NCBI RefSeq assembly: GCF_009674725.1
Contig: NZ_WKKH01000005.1
Coordinates: 1-64,000 of the forward strand
DNA from: Pedobacter petrophilus
GTDB taxonomy: Bacteria > Bacteroidota > Bacteroidia > Sphingobacteriales > Sphingobacteriaceae
DNA length: 64,000 nt
Direction of reading: 5' to 3'
Shown: piece by piece, positions 9,101 through 17,567 of the stretch
Layout of the letters: each line of letters begins with the position of its first letter
How positions within the stretch are numbered: position 1 is the first letter of the stretch
The notes under the pieces: generated by a model
What the model was told of the DNA's origin: nothing
Database searches by the model: none
The model's input: the letters and a program-made list of their open reading frames with translations, nothing else
Translations under genes and position numbers: made by a program

Positions 9101-10612
9101 TTAAATTGTTCTTTCTGAGTGCAAGTTACTTAAAGTTTCTTTTGCTCCCTTACTTTGTAATTGCTCCACGTAACCTTTAACAGCTGCGTTGAAACCTGGA
9201 TAATTGTTTAAATTTTTATCCCAAAGACGTCTGTCACCTAAGGTGCTATCCACAACGGTTTCCGGGGTTTGCCAATATTGATAAAGCACCTCTGCAAATT
9301 CATCCTGGGCCGGGAAAGTTTTACCATTTACGGTTGAAACATAGTTTTCTCCATCTTTGGTTACGTTCATAAAAACGATGTAAGCCGCAACCCCCAGGGC
9401 AGTAAGTTGAGGAACTTCATTTTTTAAAGCATAATATTTTCTAATGAGCGGCATGTTGCGCATCTGTAATTTCTGCGTATAGTTCAAGGTAATGGCATGC
9501 CATTGGTGCTCTAAAAACGGATTACTGAACCGATCAATTACACTTTTGGCAAAGGTGATGGCTTCTTCTTTGGTAATATCTTCGTTTTCTACCACCGGCG
9601 CAATTTCTTCCTGCATCAGTTTTAACACATGGTTAGAAAATTCCTGATCGGCCATGGCTTCTTTCACGGTGTGAAAACCGGCTAAAATGGCTAATCCGCA
9701 GTTGATGGTATGCGTTCCGTTGAGTAACCGAAGTTTTAGTTCTTTAAATTTATCAATTGACGGAACAATGAATACGCCTTTATCCGCGTTAACGAATGAT
9801 AAAACTTCTTTTACTTTTTCACTTGCCGATTCAATTGCCCAAAGCCTGAAAGGTTCTGCCATAATCATCAGCCCATCGCTGTAGCCCAATTCAGTTTCAA
9901 TCGCTTGTTGCGCTGCCGTCGGAAGTCTTCCCGGAACAATTCTATCAACTAAGGTTTTACAGAAATGATTCGCTGTTCTTAACCAGTTTTCGAAATCCCA
10001 ACCCAGTTTGTTCTGGATGGCCAGGTCCAATACAATCTCTTTTAATTTATCGGCATTATCGCTGATTAATTCTGTAGGAACGATTACCATTCCGCTGTCA
10101 TCCGATCCGCCAAATGCCTGGTAACGCTCATATAAGAAAGCTAAAAGCTTACCCGGGTAAGATTGCGGCGGACTATCGGTAACTTTATCTTCACTTTTTA
10201 CGATGCCTACTTCTGTGGTATTCGAAATAACCACTTTCATTTCTGGCTGGTGTGCCGTTTTTAAAATCTCAGCCCACTCAGATGTGGCAGATAATACGCG
10301 GCTGATGGAAGAATTGATGAGGTTCTCTTCAACTTCTATACCATCTTCAATGCCTTTAACACAAAGTGTGTACAAATTATCCTGATCAGCAAAATCATCT
10401 ACGCCGGCTTTAGAAGTTGTTTTTACCACTACAATTCTGCCATTAAAAATGCCCTGGTGATTTGCTTTGTCAATAAAATAATCTGGCAGGCCGCGTAATA
10501 AAACGCCGGTTCCAAATTGGATTACCTTCTCTGGCAACTCCAGCATTTCAGCAGTTGGTTTAAGCACCTTATCTCCGCTAATGTTTTTTAAATTTTCTTT
10601 GTTTAAAATCAT
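9101..10612 (-). CDS. uxaB: Tagaturonate reductase (altronate oxidoreductase)
   Basis: This 503-residue member of the mannitol dehydrogenase family reduces tagaturonate to altronate with NADH. The nucleotide-binding region near the N-terminus contains VIQFGTGVLLRG, and the C-terminal helical catalytic domain follows. I chose the ATG at 10612 (protein begins MILNKEN); the upstream extension to 10669 looks unlike the family and lacks support. It is the first gene of the uxaB-uxaA pair and lies 84 bases after the PL10 lyase gene, so it may share that transcript or have its own promoter. Confidence 0.94.
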   Translation of the reverse strand: MILNKENLKNISGDKVLKPTAEMLELPEKVIQFGTGVLLRGLPDYFIDKANHQGIFNGRIVVVKTTSKAGVDDFADQDNLYTLCVKGIEDGIEVEENLINSSISRVLSATSEWAEILKTAHQPEMKVVISNTTEVGIVKSEDKVTDSPPQSYPGKLLAFLYERYQAFGGSDDSGMVIVPTELISDNADKLKEIVLDLAIQNKLGWDFENWLRTANHFCKTLVDRIVPGRLPTAAQQAIETELGYSDGLMIMAEPFRLWAIESASEKVKEVLSFVNADKGVFIVPSIDKFKELKLRLLNGTHTINCGLAILAGFHTVKEAMADQEFSNHVLKLMQEEIAPVVENEDITKEEAITFAKSVIDRFSNPFLEHQWHAITLNYTQKLQMRNMPLIRKYYALKNEVPQLTALGVAAYIVFMNVTKDGENYVSTVNGKTFPAQDEFAEVLYQYWQTPETVVDSTLGDRRLWDKNLNNYPGFNAAVKGYVEQLQSKGAKETLSNLHSERTI

Positions 10613-10696
10613 GTTCTTACGATTTCCATTATGGCCAGATTTGACACAAGCAACGTGCGCTTGCCGCATCTGATCATGCTGAGTAAAACTTTATTT

Positions 10697-11710
10697 TTAT
10701 TTTCCGTTGGTTACTAACCACTTCGGATATTCCTTTTCAATTACTTTCTGACCCCAATTGCCATACCAGGCATAGCCGCTTCTTCGTTCGGGACTTAACT
10801 CTTCCAGTTTGGACTTTATAGTATTATCCCGATCTCCAAAAACCGGACAGTTCTTATCCAGATCATAAAACCTGGCCCAGGCCATGCTCGTTTCATCAGG
10901 CACTAATGCTGCCGTTTTACCCTTTTCCCTATCGAAACGATAACCTTTAATTTTGTAGGTATCGAACCATTTCACTGCAGCAGAGATGGATTTTTTAACT
11001 TCTGGTGATGGATTTTTAATGCCCATCAGAAAACGAATAATGCCTACTGATTCGCTGGTTGCTAAAGAAGCTGGTTCGAAGGCCCTTGCTTTTGCCGGCA
11101 ACATCGAATCTTTATCATATTGAGCCGCCCAAATGGTTAATGTACCATTTTGCTTTACCTGTGTTTTTATAATGCAGTCGGTTCCTTTTTCAATGGCTTT
11201 CTCCACTTTCGGAAGATATTTTGGGTTCACCACTTCGAAATCATTTCTTCCATTGGCAATGTCCTGCAAAATGTTCAAAAGGTTCACCATGGCATCATCA
11301 TTGTAAGTAATTTCTGAGCGATAAAGAGATTGATCGGGATAATATTGCGGCCATCCGCCATTCTCATATTGTGCTTTTAAAATATAATCAAGGCCTTTTT
11401 CTGCAGCACTTAAATAGGCCTTGTTTTGGGTTTTCTTATACGCTTTTACTATATAAACCACTTCTCTGCTGGTTGCTTTATTATCGAAAGTAGCATGCTT
11501 ATCTTCAGTAGCCTTTATTTTCGCACGCAGTTGCGGCGTTAAAGTGGCATCATAATTTACCACACTCTTATCTCCTAATTGCTTCGGCCAGCCGCCGTTG
11601 CCGAGCTGGTAAACCAACATCTTTTCTGCGGCAGAATCAGTTGGCTTTTGCGCATAACAAGATGCCATGAGCATGCAACAGAAAACAGTTAATAATAATT
11701 TAATTCTCAT
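10697..11710 (-). CDS. pelA: Pectate lyase, family PL10
   Basis: This 337-residue secreted enzyme cleaves polygalacturonate by beta-elimination, giving 4,5-unsaturated oligogalacturonides. The signal sequence ends around MASCYAQ; it could be cut after YA or, if MASC acts as a weak lipobox, lipidated on the cysteine. Repeated NGGWP motifs (GNGGWPKQ, ENGGWPQYYP) and the conserved ITYNDDAMVNLL region are characteristic of the (alpha/alpha)3 PL10 fold. The gene follows the tandem array downstream of GH105 and precedes uxaB. Its products would suit the GH105 enzyme. Confidence 0.92.
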   Translation of the reverse strand: MRIKLLLTVFCCMLMASCYAQKPTDSAAEKMLVYQLGNGGWPKQLGDKSVVNYDATLTPQLRAKIKATEDKHATFDNKATSREVVYIVKAYKKTQNKAYLSAAEKGLDYILKAQYENGGWPQYYPDQSLYRSEITYNDDAMVNLLNILQDIANGRNDFEVVNPKYLPKVEKAIEKGTDCIIKTQVKQNGTLTIWAAQYDKDSMLPAKARAFEPASLATSESVGIIRFLMGIKNPSPEVKKSISAAVKWFDTYKIKGYRFDREKGKTAALVPDETSMAWARFYDLDKNCPVFGDRDNTIKSKLEELSPERRSGYAWYGNWGQKVIEKEYPKWLVTNGK

Positions 11711-11836
11711 TTTGTTTGTTAGTTTAAATTAACCATGATGCACACAGATAAACACAATTGTAGTGTTCATTTTGCCAGTCTTGATTTTCACTTCCATTCC
11801 TACGGATAAACGTTTTGATCTAAAACTATTTCTTTT
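11711..11836. other. Short spacer before the tandem array
   Basis: This lies between the pelA start and the array. It holds a fragment of a CACACAGATAAACAC motif (about 11741-11755), related to the one near 48-78, and no gene. A promoter for pelA could lie here or inside the array, but no clear -7 box was identified. Confidence 0.5.
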
Positions 11837-12517
11837 CTTGCCACGGAAACCCGGATTTGCACGGAAGTTTTAATTCCACTTTTTCCGTGTCTTCTGTATT
11901 TCCGTGGCAAACTATTCTTTTTCTTGCCACACAGACCTTGATTTGCACGGAAGTTTTAATTTCACTTTTTCCGTGTCTTCTGTGCTTCCGTGGCAAACTA
12001 TTCTATTTCTTGCCACCCAGACCCGGATTTGCACGGAAGTTTTAATTCCACTTTTCCGGGTCTTCTGTATTTCCGTGGCAAACTATTCTTTTTCTTGCCA
12101 CCCAGACCCGGATTTGTACGGAAGTTTTAATTCCACTTTTTCCGTGTCTTCTCTATTTCCGTGGCAAACTATTCTTTTTCTTGCCACCCAGACCCGGATT
12201 TGCACGGAAGTTTTAATTCCACTTTTTTTCCGTGTCTTCTGTGCTTCCGTGGCAAACTATTCTTTTTCTTGCCACCCAGACCCGGATTTGCACGGAAGTT
12301 TTAATTCCACTTTTCCGGGTCTTCTGTATTCCGTGGCAAACTATTCTTTTTCTTGCCACCCAGACCCGGATTTGCATGGAAGTTTTAATTCCACTTTTTC
12401 CGTGTCTTCTGTATTTCCGTGGCAAACTATTCTTTTTCTTGCCACCCAGACCCGGATTTGCACGGAAGTTTTAATTCCACTTTTTTTTCCGTGTCTTCTG
12501 TATTTCCGTGGCAAACT
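11837..12517. repeat. Tandem array of eight ~86-bp hairpin units
   Basis: Units begin at 11837, 11923, 12009, 12094, 12180, 12268, 12352 and 12438 and are 84-88 bp long; the last is truncated (about 80 bp). Length varies mainly in the T run before CCGTG. Each unit carries outer inverted arms TTGCCAC/GTGGCAA and inner arms CACGGAA/TTCCGTG, so one unit can fold into a nested stem-loop. Some units carry substitutions, for example CATGGAA in the seventh. The array ends at the base before the GH105 stop codon and lies between GH105 and pelA in a co-directional gene run. Open frames in it are by-products of the repeat. It is not a CRISPR array, because the whole unit is conserved with no unique spacers. 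Confidence 0.95.
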
Positions 12518-14449
12518 TTATTTCTTAACTGGCACTTGCTTAATCAACCAGTTCACCAAATCATTCGTTGCTTTAAAGTTTTCGAATTCTGCAGGCAATT
12601 TTCTTCCATCGATATACTCGTTGTAAAACCACGGATCGCCAACTGCGAATACCGTTCCTTTACCATATTTTGCTGTCGCGATAACCACATCACCACCTTC
12701 ACTTAGTGCAGAAACTGCAGGTGCTTTAGCTACAATGGTGGAAATCTCTTTGATATAAACCTTTTTGGCTGTTTTGAAAATTGAATTTCCTGCTGGAATT
12801 TTAATTGCGCCCTGTTCAAAATTTGCACCCTGAACCCGGTTACGGCTATCCTCATTAAATTTAATTCCGAAAGATTCTGGCAAAACATTAAATTTCGTTA
12901 GCTCACAATTGCCCACATCATTAAGCAACAACACTAAAACACCGCCGGCTTTAACCCATTCACTCACTTGTTTAGCGTGTTCAGCATTCATGAAATTAGG
13001 ATTCGCTGTTTCCTTTTCCGTATCCGGATCTACGATGATGTAAACGTTACTTCCCTTAAGGTTTGCAGCAGTTGGCGCAGATTTTAAGGTAGAAGTTTTT
13101 ACACCTGCATCATTAAATACTTTTCCAAGCAATGAAAAGCCATTATTGTCATCTTCATCCCACAGGTAATGAAATGGAATTTTATCCCCCGTTGGGCCGG
13201 TCATGTACTCGTTATTGAAGAAATTATCAACAGTTACGGTTAAGCCTTTTCCAGTTTTAGGCAAGGCAGCAATTTCCATTTCTGATGATGCACAGATAAA
13301 AGCACCAACCCCTTTCGGATCGTTTGTAATTACCTTTTCGCTGATGTAATATTCGAAGCTGCCATCGCGGTATTTTGGTTTCCCCCCCAAGCCTGAAACG
13401 GAAACTGTTTTAGTAAGATTCACCCGTTCATCACCAGCTTTTTCGATAAATTCTTTCTTTAAACCAGCATAACCTTTCTTTGCTGCCGCGGTAAAAGACT
13501 GTGGTAACCAGCCTTTACGAACGCCTTTGGCTAAGCCATAAACAAACATGCTCGATGCAGAACTTTCCAGATAGTTGCCTTTTTTGGTTGCCAAATCCAA
13601 AATATCATACCATACGCCAGATTTTGCATCCTGATACTTCAGGGTAGCAGTTGCCGTGCGGTTTAAAATAGCAATTAATTCTTTTCTTTTTGGATGATTT
13701 TCCGGGAAGTTATCCAACACATCAACCAAAGCCATGATGTACCAGCCCATTGCCCTGCCCCAGAAATGCGGCGATAAACCAGTTTTTGGATCTGCCCACT
13801 TTTCTGCCCTGCTTTCATCGTAGCCATGGTATAATAAACCTGTTTTCGGATCGCGTGCATTTTTTTCCATCCAGATAAACTGATTGGCGATATCATCAAA
13901 AGCGGCATCCTTTTTCATCAGTTTCGCATATTCAGCGTAAAATGGCTCGCCCATGTACAATCCATCCAGCCACATCTGGTTTGGATAAATTTTCTTATGC
14001 CAAAACCCACCCTCTTTAGTACGCGGCTGGTTCTGTAATTGATCATAAAGCTTATTTGCAGCCAAAAGATATTTCTGCTGCCCTGTTACCTTATACAAAA
14101 GCAAAAGTGACCGACCGTTTTTAATGTTATCGATATTAAAATCTTCTGGTTTATAGGTACTGATATTTCCTTCTTTATCTAAATAGGCATCCATAGAAGA
14201 TTGGATGTATTTGAAATATTTACCATCTCCGGTGTTGCGCCAAACGGCAGCAGCACCTTCCAGCACAACACCCATATCGTAAGTCCATTTTGGACCTTTA
14301 GCACTTTTTAAGGCTGTTGTATCCTGGAATAATTTTTCCATTGCGGTTAAGGTTAACTGCTCTGAAAGTTTCTTTTGCGCAAAACCTGTAAGGCTTAATG
14401 TCGATAATCCCAGACATGCAATTGCGGTGTATAAAATTGATCTCTTCAT
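12518..14449 (-). CDS. GH105 unsaturated rhamnogalacturonyl/galacturonyl hydrolase with extra C-terminal domain
   Basis: This 643-residue secreted protein has a signal peptide ending near GFAQ (22-25). Residues about 25-395 form the (alpha/alpha)6 GH105 domain. The catalytic aspartate is expected in WLDGLYMG (Asp162) and substrate-side residues in GRAMGWY (231-237). It removes the unsaturated sugar left by pectin lyases. Residues about 400-643 form a separate DUF4350/GATase-like alpha-beta domain seen beside GH105 in some Bacteroidetes; its role is unknown. The start lies 1 base after the GH28 stop. The tandem array begins directly after this gene's stop. Confidence 0.9.
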   Translation of the reverse strand: MKRSILYTAIACLGLSTLSLTGFAQKKLSEQLTLTAMEKLFQDTTALKSAKGPKWTYDMGVVLEGAAAVWRNTGDGKYFKYIQSSMDAYLDKEGNISTYKPEDFNIDNIKNGRSLLLLYKVTGQQKYLLAANKLYDQLQNQPRTKEGGFWHKKIYPNQMWLDGLYMGEPFYAEYAKLMKKDAAFDDIANQFIWMEKNARDPKTGLLYHGYDESRAEKWADPKTGLSPHFWGRAMGWYIMALVDVLDNFPENHPKRKELIAILNRTATATLKYQDAKSGVWYDILDLATKKGNYLESSASSMFVYGLAKGVRKGWLPQSFTAAAKKGYAGLKKEFIEKAGDERVNLTKTVSVSGLGGKPKYRDGSFEYYISEKVITNDPKGVGAFICASSEMEIAALPKTGKGLTVTVDNFFNNEYMTGPTGDKIPFHYLWDEDDNNGFSLLGKVFNDAGVKTSTLKSAPTAANLKGSNVYIIVDPDTEKETANPNFMNAEHAKQVSEWVKAGGVLVLLLNDVGNCELTKFNVLPESFGIKFNEDSRNRVQGANFEQGAIKIPAGNSIFKTAKKVYIKEISTIVAKAPAVSALSEGGDVVIATAKYGKGTVFAVGDPWFYNEYIDGRKLPAEFENFKATNDLVNWLIKQVPVKK

Positions 14450-14450
14450 A

Positions 14451-16124
14451 TTATTTTGACATCTCTAATGCTTTTTTATTTACTTCACTAGCAACATTTG
14501 TAGCTTTTTTTGCTTTGGAACTATCAGTTCCACTCACCTTAATCCCTTTAGATTTTTCTCCGGCAATACTAAATAACAGTTCTGAACCTGGTTTATATTG
14601 AAGATTATCGATGTTGATGTTTGAGCTGTTTTGAATATCCACCACAGGATTGGAATTCTCGGTAATTACATTCACATTTTTCAGGAAGATGCCCGTAGCC
14701 TCAATAATTTCAATGCCTTTTTTCGACTGGATGGTAACGTTTTCCAAATGGATATCTTTGATGTTCATTTCTGGTAAGCCCCTAAAAAAGATTGCTTTTT
14801 CTGCACCGTTGGCTACCACATCTTTAATGTAAAAATTTCTGAACTGAGGCGTTTCTTCCGTAACCGGAACCATTACACTTTTAATGGCATCACGCTTTTC
14901 GCCAGCCAAAACAATTGGATCGACAGCGGCATAATACATATCAAAAAGAATGGCTTCACCTGGAATATCGATCATGTTAATGTTGTTTACATAAATGTTT
15001 TCTACAATTCCGCCACGGCCGCGGGTGGTTTTAAAACGCAAACCGATATCAGTTCCGATAAAAGAGCAATCGTAAACCCAGATATTTTTAGCGCCACCAC
15101 TCATCTCGCTTCCAATAACGAAGCCACCGTGAGCATGGTATACCACATTATTTCTAACAATTACGTTTTCAGTGGGTACGCCACGTTTGCGCCCTGCTTC
15201 ATCTCTGCCAGATTTAATGCAAATCCCATCATCACCAACATCAAAAGTGCTGCCTTCTATCAATACATTTTTACAAGATTCTACATCTACTCCATCGCCA
15301 TTCTGTGCATACCAGGGGTTTTTTACCTGAAGATTTCTTAACGTTAAGTCTTCACAAAGCAGTGGATGCAGGTTCCAGGCCGGTGAATTTTGAAAGGTAA
15401 CACCTTCTAAAAGGATCTTTTTACAATTGGTCAATACCAGCAAATTCGGACGAAGAAAATCTTTAATGTCTTCATAATCTTTTGCTGTTTTTCCTGGCTC
15501 AACTACCCCTGCATTTTTGGTGTTTGAACCCTTAACCGTCTTTGCAGATGGAAACCACATTTTGCCGTCCTCGCGTACAATTCCGCCGGAAGCCACCAGG
15601 GTTTTCCATTGAGATTCTGTTAACTTATCTTTTTTAACCATGCGCCATGCACCACCGTTGCCATCGATAATTCCGGTGCCGGTAATGGCAATATTTTCCA
15701 GGTTGGTTCCAGAAATGGGGCTTTGGTTACGCCAGGCCGGTCTGCCTTCCCAGTTTCCTTCTACTAATTTATATTGGTTAAAATCATCAGTAAACTGAAG
15801 AATTGCATCGCGTTTTAAATGTAAATTAACATTGCTTTTCAGTTCAACAGGGCCGGTAAGCCATAAACCTGATGGAATCAAAACCACTCCTCCACCCTTC
15901 TGACTAACACTTGCAATGGTTTTATTTATGCTTTCTGTATTCAAAGTCACTCCATCGCCTTTGGCGCCGAAAGTAATAATACTTGTGGTGTCATTTTTGA
16001 TTTTAACCTGCTGAATAATGGGTAAACTCACTTTTTGCTGAGCTAAGGCCATGCCTGCAGATGATATAAGGATGCATGCGAGGGCGATTTTAGATCGGCA
16101 TAAACTTCCTGAAATGTGTTTCAT
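14451..16124 (-). CDS. Polygalacturonase, family GH28
   Basis: This 557-residue secreted beta-helix protein hydrolyses alpha-1,4 galacturonide bonds, probably in exo mode given its size and insertions. A signal peptide ends near ALAQQ (26-30). GH28 active-site motifs appear in order: NGDG (Asp277) for NTD, GDD (297-299), HG (332-333) and RFK (363-365) for RIK. The start of GH105 follows after a single base, so the two are translationally linked. A possible LacI-type half-palindrome lies about 80 bases upstream. Confidence 0.93.
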   Translation of the reverse strand: MKHISGSLCRSKIALACILISSAGMALAQQKVSLPIIQQVKIKNDTTSIITFGAKGDGVTLNTESINKTIASVSQKGGGVVLIPSGLWLTGPVELKSNVNLHLKRDAILQFTDDFNQYKLVEGNWEGRPAWRNQSPISGTNLENIAITGTGIIDGNGGAWRMVKKDKLTESQWKTLVASGGIVREDGKMWFPSAKTVKGSNTKNAGVVEPGKTAKDYEDIKDFLRPNLLVLTNCKKILLEGVTFQNSPAWNLHPLLCEDLTLRNLQVKNPWYAQNGDGVDVESCKNVLIEGSTFDVGDDGICIKSGRDEAGRKRGVPTENVIVRNNVVYHAHGGFVIGSEMSGGAKNIWVYDCSFIGTDIGLRFKTTRGRGGIVENIYVNNINMIDIPGEAILFDMYYAAVDPIVLAGEKRDAIKSVMVPVTEETPQFRNFYIKDVVANGAEKAIFFRGLPEMNIKDIHLENVTIQSKKGIEIIEATGIFLKNVNVITENSNPVVDIQNSSNINIDNLQYKPGSELLFSIAGEKSKGIKVSGTDSSKAKKATNVASEVNKKALEMSK

Positions 16125-16203
16125 TATTGCGCTGTTAAATTATACTTGGTTATTGTAATAACAAGTGTACGTTGTTTGCCTTTAAAAGCGAAACTAAATC
16201 TAT

Positions 16204-16214
16204 GCAAACGTTGC
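16204..16214. promoter_or_regulatory. Possible LacI-type operator upstream of GH28
   Basis: GCAAACGTTGC is an inverted repeat (GCAA/TTGC) around ACG, with the AACGTT core common in LacI/GalR operators. It is one base shorter than the usual 12-base core. It lies in the 146-base gap between CE8 and GH28. The resemblance to the clear operator at 49858-49877 is the main support. Confidence 0.3.
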
Positions 16215-16270
16215 CGGAAAAAGGCACCTTAAAACAAAGTCTAACAAGACTTAAATTACTGTTGAACAGC

Positions 16271-17239
16271 TTAATAGGCTCCCTGTTTAACTACAGGATT
16301 CCATCCGCGGAAAACGTTTTCCATAATGTAACTTTTATACTCCTCCTGGCTAAGCTGATGAGACCATTTTGCCCTGTTTTTTGAATCAGCGCCTTTTCCT
16401 GTACTCTGGTATTCAGCATAGTAAGCCGTTTGTTCATTACTTTCTTTCCCCCAGTTGTTCCAGCCTTCCGGGCGGATAATAGCCGGCAACTCGCAGTTTA
16501 AAAAAGCAACCTTGGCATATGGGCGCCACGGGCGACCGAGGTAAAAACTATTGGCCGGAGCATCACCAACAACCTTACACTTGTTAAAAACATAGCCAAA
16601 TTTAGTGGTGTCAGCCGTAGAGGCAGCAGTAATGTAGCCTTGTTTTTTACAAAAGATGGTACAGTTTTCAAACCAGGCGGTAGCAGCGCCAAAAATAAAA
16701 TCTACCGTACCTTCGATGTAACAGTTTTTATAGAACTGCCTGTTGTTCCCACCATAGGTATATAAGGTATCCTGGAAACCCAAAAACCTGCAATTAACAA
16801 ATGTTGATTTATCGCCACCTGCCCAAACGGCTACAGCCTGACCTACCGGACCAGAAGAATTTTCAAACGTAATATTCTCCGCAGAAAACCCCTCACCATA
16901 AATATAGAAACTGGATGAACCTGACGTGCCTTTATCTTCCCCAAAAACATTCTTCTTTTGAGCGAAATCATCATAAGTTAAGATTGTTTCACTTAAACTT
17001 TCGCCAACTAACCTCACGTTCTTTTTGGTGGCTGCCAGGATTAATTTTTCTTTGTAAATTCCTTTTTTTATAAAAATAATTGTGACTTTATTTCTGAAAT
17101 CAGGTACTGCATGAATGGCTTCCTGCACAGTTTTGAAGTTGCCGCTTCCTTTCGCATCTACAATAAAATCTGGCTTGGCATCAATTGCATTTGCGGTGAA
17201 TGAGTACGCAACAAACAGTACTAAAATAATGAATTTCAT
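16271..17239 (-). CDS. Pectinesterase, family CE8
   Basis: This 322-residue secreted beta-helix enzyme removes methyl esters from homogalacturonan, which opens it to GH28 and PL10. A signal peptide ends near TANA (15-18). The CE8 signatures are complete: GIYKEK (60-65), QAVAV (134-138), QDTLY with Asp157, DFIFG with Asp180, and LGRPW with Arg236. It is the first gene of the minus-strand pectin run and diverges from GH43. Length is typical for a single-domain bacterial pectin methylesterase. Confidence 0.95.
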   Translation of the reverse strand: MKFIILVLFVAYSFTANAIDAKPDFIVDAKGSGNFKTVQEAIHAVPDFRNKVTIIFIKKGIYKEKLILAATKKNVRLVGESLSETILTYDDFAQKKNVFGEDKGTSGSSSFYIYGEGFSAENITFENSSGPVGQAVAVWAGGDKSTFVNCRFLGFQDTLYTYGGNNRQFYKNCYIEGTVDFIFGAATAWFENCTIFCKKQGYITAASTADTTKFGYVFNKCKVVGDAPANSFYLGRPWRPYAKVAFLNCELPAIIRPEGWNNWGKESNEQTAYYAEYQSTGKGADSKNRAKWSHQLSQEEYKSYIMENVFRGWNPVVKQGAY

Positions 17240-17567
17240 ATTGGGATCTGGTTAGGCTTAAATTAAATCGGCCACGTAAAGTTTAAACTTAATCACGTAG
17301 CCGAGCTTTAACAAATATATGATGAACAATTTTAAACATTAATAATCATCAGAAAGAAGAAACGCCAACAATAAAGATCGCAAACGATGTCGGGAACGAT
17401 TGCACAGTATCAACTTGTTCACAAATAAAAAAAGGCTTAATCTTGTTTGTAAGCAAATTTGTTTGATTCGGGAATGAGGCAGCAACCCATCTTCCTAAAA
17501 CGGGAGCCTTTTCCAGTGATTAACATTAATTTAAGCGAATAAAACTAACCAGGTATCAATTACGATA
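17240..17567. promoter_or_regulatory. Divergent control region between CE8 and GH43
   Basis: This 328-base gap separates the minus-strand pectin run from the plus-strand GH43-CE12 pair. It contains a perfect 12-bp palindrome AAGTTTAAACTT (17279-17290) inside a larger imperfect hairpin (17269-17303, arms CGGC-ACGT and ACGT-GCCG). It also holds a LacI-like inverted site at 17380-17403. No gene fits. It is the natural place for the promoters of both units. Confidence 0.6.
17380..17403. promoter_or_regulatory. Candidate LacI-type operator in the divergent region
   Basis: GCAAACG (17380-17386) and CGATTGC (17397-17403) form an imperfect inverted pair, with the AACGAT word present twice. These words resemble LacI/GalR operator halves. 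The spacing is longer than for a classical operator, so two overlapping sites are also possible. Confidence 0.35.

Noticed and set aside
10650..10664. GCAACGTGCGCTTGC before uxaB as an operator
   Set aside because: The arms GCAA/TTGC are only 4 bases with a 7-base gap and no AACGTT-type core; this is within chance.
10613..10669. Upstream extension of uxaB
   Set aside because: The 19 extra residues do not resemble the family and the ATG at 10612 begins the expected sequence.
11837..12517. CRISPR array
   Set aside because: Units are conserved along their full length with no unique spacers, the repeat is too long, and no cas gene is nearby.
11857..12706. Several overlapping open frames with repeated LFLATQTRICTEV-type residues
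   Set aside because: They are translations of the ~86-bp tandem array in different frames; unit lengths vary by 1-4 bases, so no frame is maintained.
16172..16384. Plus-strand 70-codon frame
   Set aside because: It overlaps the 3' end of the pectinesterase gene on the other strand and shows no family features.
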